A stretch of 64,000 nt of DNA from Serratia sp. PL17 (GTDB lineage: Bacteria > Pseudomonadota > Gammaproteobacteria > Enterobacterales > Enterobacteriaceae): assembly GCF_017832355.1 (NCBI RefSeq), contig NZ_JAFIBY010000002.1, forward strand, positions 372,001-436,000, read 5' to 3'. The notes beneath the pieces were generated by a model. The model searched no databases. It saw only the letters and a program-made list of their open reading frames with translations, and had not been told where the DNA came from. Positions 28,246-36,008 of this stretch are shown piece by piece (within the stretch, counting starts at the first letter, position 1; the number at the start of each line of letters is the position of its first letter). The position numbers were made by a program, and so were the translations under genes.

Positions 28246-30174
28246 ATGGTCAAGGTAGACAAGTGGCGGTTTTGGGCTGTGGGCCTGTGTCTGACGGCAT
28301 TTTCGGGCGCGGCATTGGCGGATTCCCTGGATGCCCAGCGTCAACGTTACCTGCAGATTAAGCAGGCGTGGGACAGTAATCAAATGGGCGTTGTGGCACA
28401 ACTGATGCCGACGTTGCGCGATTATCCACTGTACCCTTACCTGGAGTACCGCGAGCTGACGCAAGATCTCAGCCAGGCGGGGTTCTCTGAGGTGAATGAC
28501 TTTATTAAGCAGCACCCGACACTGCCGCCGGCCAAATCATTAGCTCCGCGCTTTGTTAATGAGCTAGCACGGCGTGAAGACTGGCGCAGTCTGTTGGCTT
28601 TCAGTCCACAGGCACCGAAACCTATCGCTGCGCGTTGTAATTATTACTACGCCAAATGGGCCACGGGCGATCAACAGGCGGCCTGGAGTGGTGCAAGCGA
28701 CGTTTGGATGAGCGGCAAATCGTTGCCGGGCGCCTGTGACAAGCTGTTCAGCGTTTGGCAGGGGGCGGGTAAGCAAACGCCGTCGCTTATCCTGGAGCGT
28801 ATGAAGCTGGCACTGAAAGAAGGGAACAGCGGATTGGTGAACAGCCTTTACCGCCAGTTACCCTCAGATTATCAGACAATGGGCGACGCACTGGTACGGC
28901 TGCAAAATGATCCGACGACGGTGGAGTCCTTTGCTCGGAGCGTGGGGCCGACTGACTTTACCCGGGCGGCGACCAGCATCGCTTTCGAACGTCTGGCGCG
29001 TCAGGATGTCGAAAACGCCCGCGCGATGATCCCAACGCTCGCTCGCCTGCAGAAAATGAGTGACAGCGAACGACTGGGGCTGGAAGAAGCGGTGGCGTGG
29101 CGTCTGATGGGCAGTGACGCCACCTTTGAACAGACACAATGGCGCGATAAGGTGATCCTGCGCAGCCAATCCCCCACGCTGCTGGAACGCCGTGTGCGCA
29201 TGGCGCTGGGTAATGGCGATCGCCAAGGCGTTGCGACCTGGTTGGCTCGCTTGCCAGAAGAGTCACGTAATAAAGATGAATGGCGCTATTGGCGTGCGAG
29301 TATTTTGCTGGACGAGGGCAAACGCAGTGAAGGTGAAGAGATCCTGCGTCGCCTGATGACTGAGCGCGGCTTTTATCCCATGGTGGCGGCGCAAAAGCTG
29401 AATACGACTTACCCGGTTATGGTCGCTGTGGCGGCGAAACCTCGCGCGTCGCTGGTGGACGGGCCGGAAATTGCCCGTGTGCGTGAGTTGATGTATTGGA
29501 ATATGGACAATCTGGCGCGCAGCGAGTGGACTTCCTTTGTGGCCAGTCGCAGTCGTCCAGAACAGGAAGCGCTGGCGCGTTATGCTTTCGAGCAGAAATG
29601 GGCCGATCTTAGCGTGCAGGCGACCATCGTCGGTAAGTTGTGGGATCACCTGGAAGAGCGTTTCCCGGTGGCCTGGCCGCAAGAGTTCCGTGCTGCGACT
29701 GACGACAAGGGGATAACGCCGAGCTATGCCATGGCGATTGCCCGCCAAGAGAGCGCCTGGAACCCAAAAGCGCAATCCCCGGTGGGGGCGAGCGGCCTGA
29801 TGCAGGTTATGCCGCGAACCGCGCAGCATACCGTTGAAATGTACAATATTCCGGGTTACTCAAGCCCAAGCCAATTACTTGACCCGCGGGTCAACATTAC
29901 CATCGGCACCAGTTATCTGGAGTACGTTTACCAGCAGTTTGGGCGAAACCGTATTCTGTCGTCGGCGGCTTATAACGCTGGCCCATCCCGCGTAAACACC
30001 TGGTTGGGCAACAGTGAAGGGCGAGTCGATGCGGTGGCGTTTGTCGAAAGCATCCCGTTCTCGGAAACCCGTTCTTACGTGAAGAACGTGTTGGCTTACG
30101 ATGCATTTTATCGCTATCTCATGCACCGACCAGCCAAAGTGCTGACCGATGCGGAGTGGCAGAGGCGTTATTGA
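28246..30174 (+). CDS. slt: soluble lytic murein transglycosylase Slt70
   Basis: 642 residues (E. coli 645). A signal peptide ends ...GAALADSLDAQR (cleavage after about residue 26). A long alpha-helical superhelical U/L domain (about 27-470) precedes the C-terminal lysozyme-like domain, with the catalytic Glu in AIARQESAWNP (near residue 500), SGLMQVMPRTA, and SAAYNAGPSRV. It cleaves glycan strands of peptidoglycan to 1,6-anhydro-muropeptides in the periplasm. Followed by trpR on the same strand, as in E. coli. Confidence 0.97.
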   Translation: MVKVDKWRFWAVGLCLTAFSGAALADSLDAQRQRYLQIKQAWDSNQMGVVAQLMPTLRDYPLYPYLEYRELTQDLSQAGFSEVNDFIKQHPTLPPAKSLAPRFVNELARREDWRSLLAFSPQAPKPIAARCNYYYAKWATGDQQAAWSGASDVWMSGKSLPGACDKLFSVWQGAGKQTPSLILERMKLALKEGNSGLVNSLYRQLPSDYQTMGDALVRLQNDPTTVESFARSVGPTDFTRAATSIAFERLARQDVENARAMIPTLARLQKMSDSERLGLEEAVAWRLMGSDATFEQTQWRDKVILRSQSPTLLERRVRMALGNGDRQGVATWLARLPEESRNKDEWRYWRASILLDEGKRSEGEEILRRLMTERGFYPMVAAQKLNTTYPVMVAVAAKPRASLVDGPEIARVRELMYWNMDNLARSEWTSFVASRSRPEQEALARYAFEQKWADLSVQATIVGKLWDHLEERFPVAWPQEFRAATDDKGITPSYAMAIARQESAWNPKAQSPVGASGLMQVMPRTAQHTVEMYNIPGYSSPSQLLDPRVNITIGTSYLEYVYQQFGRNRILSSAAYNAGPSRVNTWLGNSEGRVDAVAFVESIPFSETRSYVKNVLAYDAFYRYLMHRPAKVLTDAEWQRRY

Positions 30175-30200
30175 TTTTGACGGCGCTATGGTATGCTGCT

Positions 30201-30218
30201 GTACTAGTTAAATAGTAT
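30201..30218. promoter_or_regulatory. trp operator of trpR
   Basis: GTACTAGTTAAATAGTAT is a near-consensus TrpR operator (GTACTAGTT-N2-AACTAGTAC type), 11 bp before the trpR ATG. TrpR represses its own gene in E. coli at this place; conservation here supports the same autoregulation. Confidence 0.85.
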
Positions 30219-30229
30219 GGTGGCTTGCC

Positions 30230-30559
30230 ATGACGCAATTATCACTTAACGACCCGGCTCTTTCAGAACAAGGTAATGAGGATTGGCTGCGCTTTGTTGC
30301 GCTGCTGCAAAACGCGTTTGCACAAGAACTGCATCAGCCTCTGATGCAACTGCTGCTGACGCCAGATGAACGCACGGCGTTAGGCACGCGGGTACGGATC
30401 ATTCAGGAACTGATGCGCGGTGAGATGAGCCAGCGTGAGCTGAAAAATGAACTGGGGGCAGGCATTGCCACTATCACCCGGGGTTCGAACAGCCTGAAGG
30501 CGGCGACACCGGCGCTGAAGCAATGGCTGGAACAGCAGCTGTTGGGCGATACGCAGTAG
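30230..30559 (+). CDS. trpR: trp operon repressor
   Basis: 109 residues (E. coli 108). The helix-turn-helix [25 protein letters not shown] is essentially invariant, and [16 protein letters not shown] carries tryptophan-pocket residues. TrpR dimers with bound L-tryptophan repress trp, aroH, mtr and trpR operators. The N-terminal 15 residues differ from E. coli, as expected for this disordered arm. Its stop codon sits inside a long hairpin. Confidence 0.97.
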   Translation: MTQLSLNDPALSEQGNEDWLRFVALLQNAFAQELHQPLMQLLLTPDERTALGTRVRIIQELMRGEMSQRELKNELGAGIATITRGSNSLKAATPALKQWLEQQLLGDTQ

Positions 30560-30572
30560 CGTAACGCCCAAC
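30541..30572. terminator. hairpin spanning the trpR stop, between trpR and yjjX
   Basis: GTTGGGCG (30541-30548) pairs with CGCCCAAC (30565-30572), and inside it TACGC pairs with GCGTA around loop AGTA, with a single A-A mismatch. The trpR stop lies in the apex. It probably ends transcription in both directions. Confidence 0.6.
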
Positions 30573-30576
30573 AGGG

Positions 30577-31116
30577 CTACTTCTGCGGCGCGTTATTGTG
30601 GTTTTGGTAGATTGAATTGTGGAAGGGCACCAACGCCAGCAACAGCGCCTGATGGTAAACGCTGGTGCGGCTTAACCGCCCATCGGTAAAGATGCCAATA
30701 GCGCCGCCCTGGCGTTTCACTTCAGCATTGCCGGTGATGGCCGCCATCTCGCTCCCCAATTCGCGACCAGCGCGAATTCCCTGTAAAATTGTCTCTGGTA
30801 ACATCAGGCTGGCTGAGCGCGATTCGCCGCGGGTGTGTGGGTTTTCGACCGTCATCCAGGCGAAAGTCATATTCTCTTCGATACCTGCTTCCACGCCGAC
30901 CCAAAAGTCGGCTTCTGGGCGTACTTGCCGCGCTTCCATTACACGCTGGCGTGCCCCGGTGCGGGTTTCGAGATTACCTATGGGTTGCAGTGAGACGCCG
31001 CTGGCGACGTCGACTGATTCAATACGGCATTGGCCTGCGCCAAAGGTGTCATCAAAAGCCAACTGAATAGCCTTGATCTTTGCCGGGTTGGTAGTGGCAG
31101 CGACAACATGATACAT
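30577..31116 (-). CDS. yjjX: inosine/xanthosine triphosphatase YjjX
   Basis: 179 residues (E. coli about 170). Matches the YjjX branch of the ITPase/Maf-like fold: [14 protein letters not shown] at the N-terminus, then [30 protein letters not shown] and [14 protein letters not shown]. It hydrolyses ITP and XTP to keep deaminated purines out of nucleic acids. Convergent with trpR and divergent from gpmB, as in E. coli. Confidence 0.95.
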   Translation of the reverse strand: MYHVVAATTNPAKIKAIQLAFDDTFGAGQCRIESVDVASGVSLQPIGNLETRTGARQRVMEARQVRPEADFWVGVEAGIEENMTFAWMTVENPHTRGESRSASLMLPETILQGIRAGRELGSEMAAITGNAEVKRQGGAIGIFTDGRLSRTSVYHQALLLALVPFHNSIYQNHNNAPQK

Positions 31117-31226
31117 AACGGGTTTGGCATCCTTAAGCTAAGAGCCTATTCAAACGTCAGGCATGTGCGAAAGCGGTTTCTGACGAAGATAAACTCAGGT
31201 TTCACGCAGTATAACGGAAAAGCAAA

Positions 31227-31874
31227 ATGTTACAGGTATACCTCGTTCGCCACGGCGAAACGGAATGGAATGCGGCTCGCCGTATCCAAGGCCAGTCCGA
31301 CAGCCCGTTAACCGCCAACGGTGAACATCAGGCTCGTCTGGTTGCCCAGCGTGTCAGCAAACAAGGCATTACGCATGTGATTACCAGCGATCTCGGGCGC
31401 ACCCGACGCACTGCACAAATCATCGCAGAGGCTTGCGGCTGCGAGGTGATTAACGATCCACGTTTGCGTGAGTTGCATATGGGGGTGCTGGAAGAGCGCT
31501 TGATCGACAGCCTGACGCCGCAGGAAGAGCAGTGGCGCAAGCAGATGGTCGATGGTACTGCGGACGGGCGTATCCCTCAAGGCGAATCCATGAGCGAGTT
31601 GGGCGAACGTATGCGAGCGGCATTGGAAAGCTGCCTGATGTTGCCTGAGGGCAGCAAACCGCTGATCGTCAGCCACGGTATCGCTTTGGGGTGTTTGATC
31701 AGCACCGTACTCGGATTGCCGGCTTATGCTGAACGCCGCCTGCGCCTGCGTAACTGTTCGCTGTCGCGTGTCGACTATCAGCAGAGCCCATGGCTGGCTT
31801 CTGGCTGGATCGTTGAAACCGCGGGCGATGTCACGCATTTGGACATGCCCGCGTTGGACGAACTGCAACGCTAA
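31227..31874 (+). CDS. gpmB: histidine phosphatase family protein GpmB
   Basis: 215 residues, E. coli length. RHGETEWN (8-15) holds the phospho-accepting His9; the second catalytic His is in IVSHGIALG (about 150). Named as a phosphoglycerate mutase 2 by homology, but in the E. coli/Salmonella branch mutase activity is doubtful and a broad phosphatase role is possible. Its stop codon overlaps the convergent rob stop by four bases. Confidence 0.94.
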   Translation: MLQVYLVRHGETEWNAARRIQGQSDSPLTANGEHQARLVAQRVSKQGITHVITSDLGRTRRTAQIIAEACGCEVINDPRLRELHMGVLEERLIDSLTPQEEQWRKQMVDGTADGRIPQGESMSELGERMRAALESCLMLPEGSKPLIVSHGIALGCLISTVLGLPAYAERRLRLRNCSLSRVDYQQSPWLASGWIVETAGDVTHLDMPALDELQR

Positions 31875-32740
31875 CGGCGGATCGGGATCAAGTAGTCGCA
31901 GTTGATCTCGGTTGGCGGTTGAGGTGGCCTACGGTCACCTTTTGGATAAAAGCGCTCAATGTCGTGCCCTTTACGGCGCGTGAGTTTGAGCGCTGGCAGG
32001 CAGGTGCCATACAGGGTCAGAATAAAGTCTTGTAGGCCTGAAGCCGGGCCTTCGTAGCTGAACATGGCATATTCGCCGCCTTGCAGTACGAGCGGCTGGC
32101 CTGCCTGTATTTTTGCCGGCACGTGATCAGGCTCCAGCGCCGTGGTGTACAGCACTTCCTGCTCGTCATCCTTTTCCTGGCTTGGGCGCGAATGATGCAA
32201 CCCGTACAACACCGGTGGCAGCGTGTCTGCTTCGCCCAGATACTGGCGCCAGAACTGGGAACGCAGCTCGGTACGGAAGTTGGATATTTGCTCAAGTGTG
32301 CAGGAATAGCTTTGCGTCAGGCCAATCAGATGCTGTTCCGGCAGAGAGATAAACTCAGGCTGCGGCAGGGTAAAGGCACCCAGGCGAATTGGCGGGCAAA
32401 TGCCGAATGCGCTCCAGTCTTCTGCACGGCGATATAGCGCTGGCGTTTGCGCAAACTGTTTTTTAAATGCGCGTGTGAATGTCTGCTGCGAGTCGAAGCG
32501 ATACTGTAAGGCGATATCCAGAATAGGTCGGCTGGTTAAACGCAGCGCCACCGCAGCTTTGGATAATCTCCTTGCCCGGATATAAGCGCCGATGGCGTTA
32601 CCGGTAATATCTTTGAACATCCGTTGTAAATGCCACTTGGAGTAACCCGCTTTAGCCGCCACGTTGTCTAGCGACAAGGGTTGGTCCAGATGGCTTTCCA
32701 GCCAGCTAAGCAGATCACGAATGATACCGGCTTGATCCAT
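31871..32740 (-). CDS. rob: right origin-binding protein Rob (AraC-family activator)
   Basis: 289 residues, E. coli length. Two helix-turn-helix motifs fill the first ~110 residues (NVAAKAGYSKWHLQRMFKDITG; LDIALQYRFDSQQTFTRAFKKQF), followed by a GyrI-like effector domain (about 125-289). It activates the mar/sox/rob regulon, including efflux and organic-solvent tolerance, on binding bile salts or similar ligands. Stop overlaps gpmB. Confidence 0.97.
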   Translation of the reverse strand: MDQAGIIRDLLSWLESHLDQPLSLDNVAAKAGYSKWHLQRMFKDITGNAIGAYIRARRLSKAAVALRLTSRPILDIALQYRFDSQQTFTRAFKKQFAQTPALYRRAEDWSAFGICPPIRLGAFTLPQPEFISLPEQHLIGLTQSYSCTLEQISNFRTELRSQFWRQYLGEADTLPPVLYGLHHSRPSQEKDDEQEVLYTTALEPDHVPAKIQAGQPLVLQGGEYAMFSYEGPASGLQDFILTLYGTCLPALKLTRRKGHDIERFYPKGDRRPPQPPTEINCDYLIPIRR

Positions 32741-33085
32741 AGATCTTCCTCGTAGAGCTTTAGGGTAAGGACCCGAACTGTTTATTCATTACGCTGGTGC
32801 TTTGCGCTATCAGACCAATCCATGAGCCATTTTGCGTAGCACTCTTTACCTCTTGCTGCGGGTTGCGCAAGAGTTGGATAGGGGCACACCTTAAACGGGC
32901 GAAAAGAAATAACGACGCCGCATAATAGCAATTTTTTTCCTCCGAGACTCCCAAAGATTTTTTTCACGCTCTGTGCTAAAAAGATCGGTGCGGACCAGAA
33001 GAAAACCTATTCTGTGACCTAAAACATAAACAATATTGATTGCCAGCGCCTATTTCTTTAGGTTCTGGCTATTGGAGTTAAGTGA
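32741..33085. other. rob-creA divergent intergenic region
   Basis: 345 bp without a credible gene. CTCTTGC (32850-32856) and GCAAGAG (32867-32873) form an inverted repeat with a 10-base spacer. The creA-proximal part is A+T-rich and ends in TGGAGTTAAG, the creA ribosome binding site. No known operator is recognised. Confidence 0.4.
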
Positions 33086-33565
33086 ATGAAAAAAGGATGG
33101 ATATTTTTGTTTGGTTTAGTTTGCGCAACCGTAAATACGGCGCAGGCTGAACAGGTTGGGTCAGTCGACACGGTATTCAAACTCTTTGGTCCAGACCACA
33201 AAATTGTCGTGGAAGCGTTCGACGATCCTGATGTCAAAAATGTAACTTGTTATATCAGCCGGGCAAAAACCGGTGGTATTAAAGGCGGGTTGGGATTAGC
33301 GGAAGACACTGCGGATGCGGCCATTTCTTGCCAGCAGGTTGGGCCCATTGAGCTGAACGATAAAATTAAGAATGGCAAGGCGGAAGGTACCGTCGTGTTC
33401 CAGAAACGAACATCGTTGGTGTTTAAGAAGCTGCAGGTCGTGCGTTTCTACGATGCGACACGCAATGCGTTGATTTATCTTAGCTATTCAGACCGAGTGG
33501 TGGATGGTTCACCGAAGAACGCGTTGAGTGCGGTGCCGATCATCCCTTGGGGTGAGGCAAAATAA
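33086..33565 (+). CDS. creA: CreA family periplasmic protein
   Basis: 159 residues with a signal peptide [21 protein letters not shown] (cleavage after about 21). Typical CreA segments: [52 protein letters not shown]. Two cysteines (CYIS and SCQQ) may form a disulfide. The function is unknown. In E. coli it heads creABCD; here a terminator and arcA follow immediately and creB, creC and creD are absent, so it stands alone. Confidence 0.95.
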   Translation: MKKGWIFLFGLVCATVNTAQAEQVGSVDTVFKLFGPDHKIVVEAFDDPDVKNVTCYISRAKTGGIKGGLGLAEDTADAAISCQQVGPIELNDKIKNGKAEGTVVFQKRTSLVFKKLQVVRFYDATRNALIYLSYSDRVVDGSPKNALSAVPIIPWGEAK

Positions 33566-33568
33566 GAT

Positions 33569-33590
33569 TTGGGGTTCGAGGGAACCCCAA
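33569..33590. terminator. bidirectional terminator between creA and arcA
   Basis: TTGGGGTTC - GAGG - GAACCCCAA, a perfect 9-bp stem between convergent genes, followed by CTATTT on the creA side. Confidence 0.75.
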
Positions 33591-33608
33591 CTATTTAACG
33601 CGGGAGAC

Positions 33609-34325
33609 TTACTCTTCCAGATCGCCGCAGAAACGGTAACCTTCACCGTGAATGGTGGCGATAATTTCTGGTGTGTCAGGCGTTGATTCGAAGTGCTTGC
33701 GGATGCGACGGATGGTCACGTCCACGGTACGGTCATGGGGCTTCAGTTCACGGCCGGTCATTTTCTTCAGCAGTTCGCCACGGGATTGGATCTTGCCCGG
33801 GTTTTCGCAGAAGTGCAGCATGGCGCGGAATTCACTGCGCGGCAGTTTGTACTGTTCGCCAGCTGGGCTGATCAGTGAGCGGCTATTGATGTCCAGCTCC
33901 CAACCGTTGAATTTATAGCTTTCAACCAGGCGGCGTTCTTCGCCGACGCTGCCCAGGTTCATGGTACGAGACAGCAGGTTGCGTGCGCGAATGGTCAGTT
34001 CACGCGGGTTGAACGGCTTGGTGATATAGTCATCAGCGCCGATTTCCAATCCGAGGATCTTATCAACTTCGTTATCACGGCCGGTCAGGAACATCAGCGC
34101 GACGCTAGCCTGTTCACGCAGTTCGCGCGCCAGCAGCAGGCCGTTTTTGCCTGGCAGATTGATGTCCATGATAACCAGATTGATATCATTTTCAGACAGG
34201 ATGTTGTGCATTTCTGCACCATCATTGGCTTCATGAACAACGTAGCCTTCCGCCTCGAAAATGCTCTTCAGGGTGTTACGAGTGACTAACTCGTCTTCGA
34301 CAATCAGAATGTGCGGGGTCTGCAT
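33609..34325 (-). CDS. arcA: aerobic respiration control response regulator ArcA
   Basis: 238 residues, E. coli length. The receiver domain has Asp11 and the phosphorylated Asp54 in [12 protein letters not shown], with Lys in [10 protein letters not shown]. The C-terminal OmpR/PhoB winged helix is [17 protein letters not shown] through [15 protein letters not shown]. With sensor ArcB it represses aerobic respiratory genes when oxygen is low. A 630-bp leader/promoter region containing an FNR box precedes it, matching known FNR-dependent arcA expression. Confidence 0.98.
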   Translation of the reverse strand: MQTPHILIVEDELVTRNTLKSIFEAEGYVVHEANDGAEMHNILSENDINLVIMDINLPGKNGLLLARELREQASVALMFLTGRDNEVDKILGLEIGADDYITKPFNPRELTIRARNLLSRTMNLGSVGEERRLVESYKFNGWELDINSRSLISPAGEQYKLPRSEFRAMLHFCENPGKIQSRGELLKKMTGRELKPHDRTVDVTIRRIRKHFESTPDTPEIIATIHGEGYRFCGDLEE

Positions 34326-34428
34326 ATTTGCTACCTAAAATTGCCAACAAAATAGAAAATAGGAAGTACAGAAGTCTTTGTTTTCTTGGCGGAGGGCAGA
34401 GATTAGCGCTCACGTTCCCTCTTAACAA

Positions 34429-34569
34429 ATGACTACAGTACGTAAACTCGTTCTTGATGCACTTTCCATCTCATGTCAACAAGATCGCTAGCTTGGTGGG
34501 GGTGCTATTCCCTACAACCCCAAAGGTGCCAAAACGGCGCATATCCTAACCCTATTAACAGCAATATAA
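34429..34569 (+). pseudogene. yjjY: yjjY-like remnant with internal stop, upstream of arcA
   Basis: A 46-codon frame (ATG 34429, TAA 34567-34569) of exactly the E. coli YjjY length carries an amber codon at 34489-34491 (codon 21). The first 14 codons read MTTVRKLVLDALSI against E. coli MTKVRNCVLDALSI as I recall it, and the end reads ILTLLTAI against ILTILTAT. Similarity at both ends with a stop between them argues for a broken gene, or that the conserved sequence is really the arcA upstream region (opposite strand) and was never coding. Confidence 0.65.
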
Positions 34570-34610
34570 CAGTGCGTACCGAATTCATCACCCAACAAAA
34601 CTAAGCTTTG

Positions 34611-34624
34611 TTGACATATATCAA
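34611..34624. promoter_or_regulatory. FNR box upstream of arcA
   Basis: TTGACATATATCAA matches the FNR consensus TTGAT-N4-ATCAA at nine of ten positions. It lies about 285 bp upstream of the arcA ATG within the 630-bp arcA-lasT gap (34326-34958), which is otherwise A+T-rich and without genes apart from the yjjY remnant. FNR activation of arcA under anaerobiosis is established in E. coli. Confidence 0.65.
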
Positions 34625-34958
34625 ATTCAATTGTAGCACGTTAACAGTTTTGTGAAAAACACTTACAGAAATGCCAGTTTAAGTCACAGAAGCATAAATT
34701 CTGTGTACGATTCAGCATTGTCGCGCCTAATGGGGTAGAATTATCGGCTTATTGATAAAAGGGGGCTTTTAACACTTTGATTTATAATGGTAGTAAATCA
34801 TAAGCAGCAATAATATGTATTACGCTCTCTTTATCAGGCCAATAACGCATTTAACCCTATCTATCGTGGCTGTCGGGATTATTGTTGCACGCTTGTAAAT
34901 ATAATCAGACTATCCTGAACAGTCAAAAACTCGCAATCCCTCATTCTGTGGAGTATTG

Positions 34959-35645
34959 ATGCAGCTTCATATTGTTTTAGTGGCTCCGGCACGGCCGGAA
35001 AACGTCGGCGCTGCGGCGCGGGCGATGAAAACCATGGGCTTTACTTCGTTACGCATTGTCGATAGCGACGCGCACTTGCAGCCGGCGGCGCGCTGGGTCG
35101 CCCATGGGGCAGGGGATATCCTTGACGGCGTGCAAACTTTTTCAACGCTGGAGCAGGCGTTGGCGGATGTTGATTTCACGGTAGCGACCACCGCTCGCAG
35201 CCGCGCACGCTTCCACTATTACTGTACGCCCCAGCAGTTACTGGGTCAGTTGGACGAACGCCGTGAGTGGGTAGGTCAGGCTGCGCTGGTGTTTGGTCGT
35301 GAAGATTCCGGTTTGACCAACGAAGAATTGGAATTGGCCGATCTGCTCACCGGTGTGCCAATGAAGGCGGATTACCCCTCCTTGAATCTTGGCCAGGCGG
35401 TGATGGTGTATTGCTACCAACTGTCAGCGCTGATGGACGTTAGTGCACCGCAGGAGCCGGTGGCTAACGAAGGCCAACTTAAGGCGCTGCGTCAGCGTGC
35501 CGAAGGTTTACTTGGCGCATTAGGGGTCAGTGATGACCAAAAATTGCGAGACTGGTTGCATCAACGGCTCGGTGCTTTGCAGCAGCGGGACACGGCGATG
35601 CTGCATACGTTGTTGCACGACATCGAAAAAAAACTGACAAAGTGA
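34959..35645 (+). CDS. lasT: SpoU-type RNA 2'-O-methyltransferase family protein LasT (YjtD)
   Basis: 228 residues from ATG 34959; a TTG one codon earlier is less likely given the TGGAG spacing. SPOUT knot features: N-terminal VAPARPENVGAAARAMKTMGF, then ALVFGREDSGLTNEELELAD and the C-terminal MKADYPSLNLGQAVMVYCYQL. The TrmJ-like family methylates tRNA or rRNA ribose; the substrate of LasT is not established. Located between arcA and thr as in E. coli. Confidence 0.94.
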   Translation: MQLHIVLVAPARPENVGAAARAMKTMGFTSLRIVDSDAHLQPAARWVAHGAGDILDGVQTFSTLEQALADVDFTVATTARSRARFHYYCTPQQLLGQLDERREWVGQAALVFGREDSGLTNEELELADLLTGVPMKADYPSLNLGQAVMVYCYQLSALMDVSAPQEPVANEGQLKALRQRAEGLLGALGVSDDQKLRDWLHQRLGALQQRDTAMLHTLLHDIEKKLTK

Positions 35646-35789
35646 TACCCACAAACATGGCTTATTATGCAGTGTGATCCACTGCAAAATTGCTTGCTGT
35701 CTGTGTTTTTATTCTGTCATTTGGCTTTTCAGCTCTCTCATTGCTCAATGGCCCCTTTGGGGAATAAATAAGCAAAAATAAGAAATAAT

Positions 35790-35816
35790 TTGACTTGGGA
35801 TAGCGATTGCTTTAAC
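35790..35816 (+). promoter_or_regulatory. thr operon promoter
   Basis: TTGACT (35790-35795) and TTTAAC (35811-35816), 15 bp apart, followed by CAAT, strongly resemble the E. coli thr promoter block (TTGACTTAGG...CTTTAACCAAT as I recall it). It precedes thrL by about 40 bp. The 363-bp lasT-thrA gap (35646-36008) is accounted for by this, the leader peptide and the attenuator. Confidence 0.7.
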
Positions 35817-35857
35817 CAATAGAGGGGACAGAGTATTTAATGAGACAGACAGAAAAA

Positions 35858-35926
35858 ATGCGAAACATCAGCCTGAACACAACAATTATTACCACCACCG
35901 ATACCACAGGTAACGGGGCGGGCTGA
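35858..35926 (+). CDS. thrL: thr operon leader peptide
   Basis: 22 codons reading MRNISLNTTIITTTDTTGNGAG, with seven Thr and three Ile residues, ending at TGA 35924-35926. The shared TTGNGAG ending matches E. coli ThrL. Ribosome stalling at Thr/Ile codons when those charged tRNAs are scarce prevents the downstream terminator from forming. An in-frame ATG at 35840 would add six residues; neither start has a strong ribosome binding site. Confidence 0.9.
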   Translation: MRNISLNTTIITTTDTTGNGAG

Positions 35927-35950
35927 CGCGTACAGGAAACAAAAGAAAAA

Positions 35951-35982
35951 AGCCCGCACCTAACCAGTGCGGGCTTTTTTTT
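35951..35982 (+). terminator. thr attenuator terminator
   Basis: AGCCCGCAC (35951-35959) and GTGCGGGCT (35967-35975), loop CTAACCA, followed by eight T's. The position between thrL and thrA and the U tract fit the classical attenuator. Confidence 0.93.
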
Positions 35983-36008
35983 CGGCTTAAATTCGGGAGA
36001 GATAAGAA

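Noticed and set aside
34501-34529. Possible hairpin GGTGCTATTCC...CAACCCC near the yjjY remnant
   Set aside because: Pairing is too imperfect to call a terminator or riboswitch.
34611-34624. Reading the TTGACATATATCAA site as a plain -35 element
   Set aside because: No suitable -10 at proper spacing was found on either strand with confidence; the symmetric FNR match is the better explanation.
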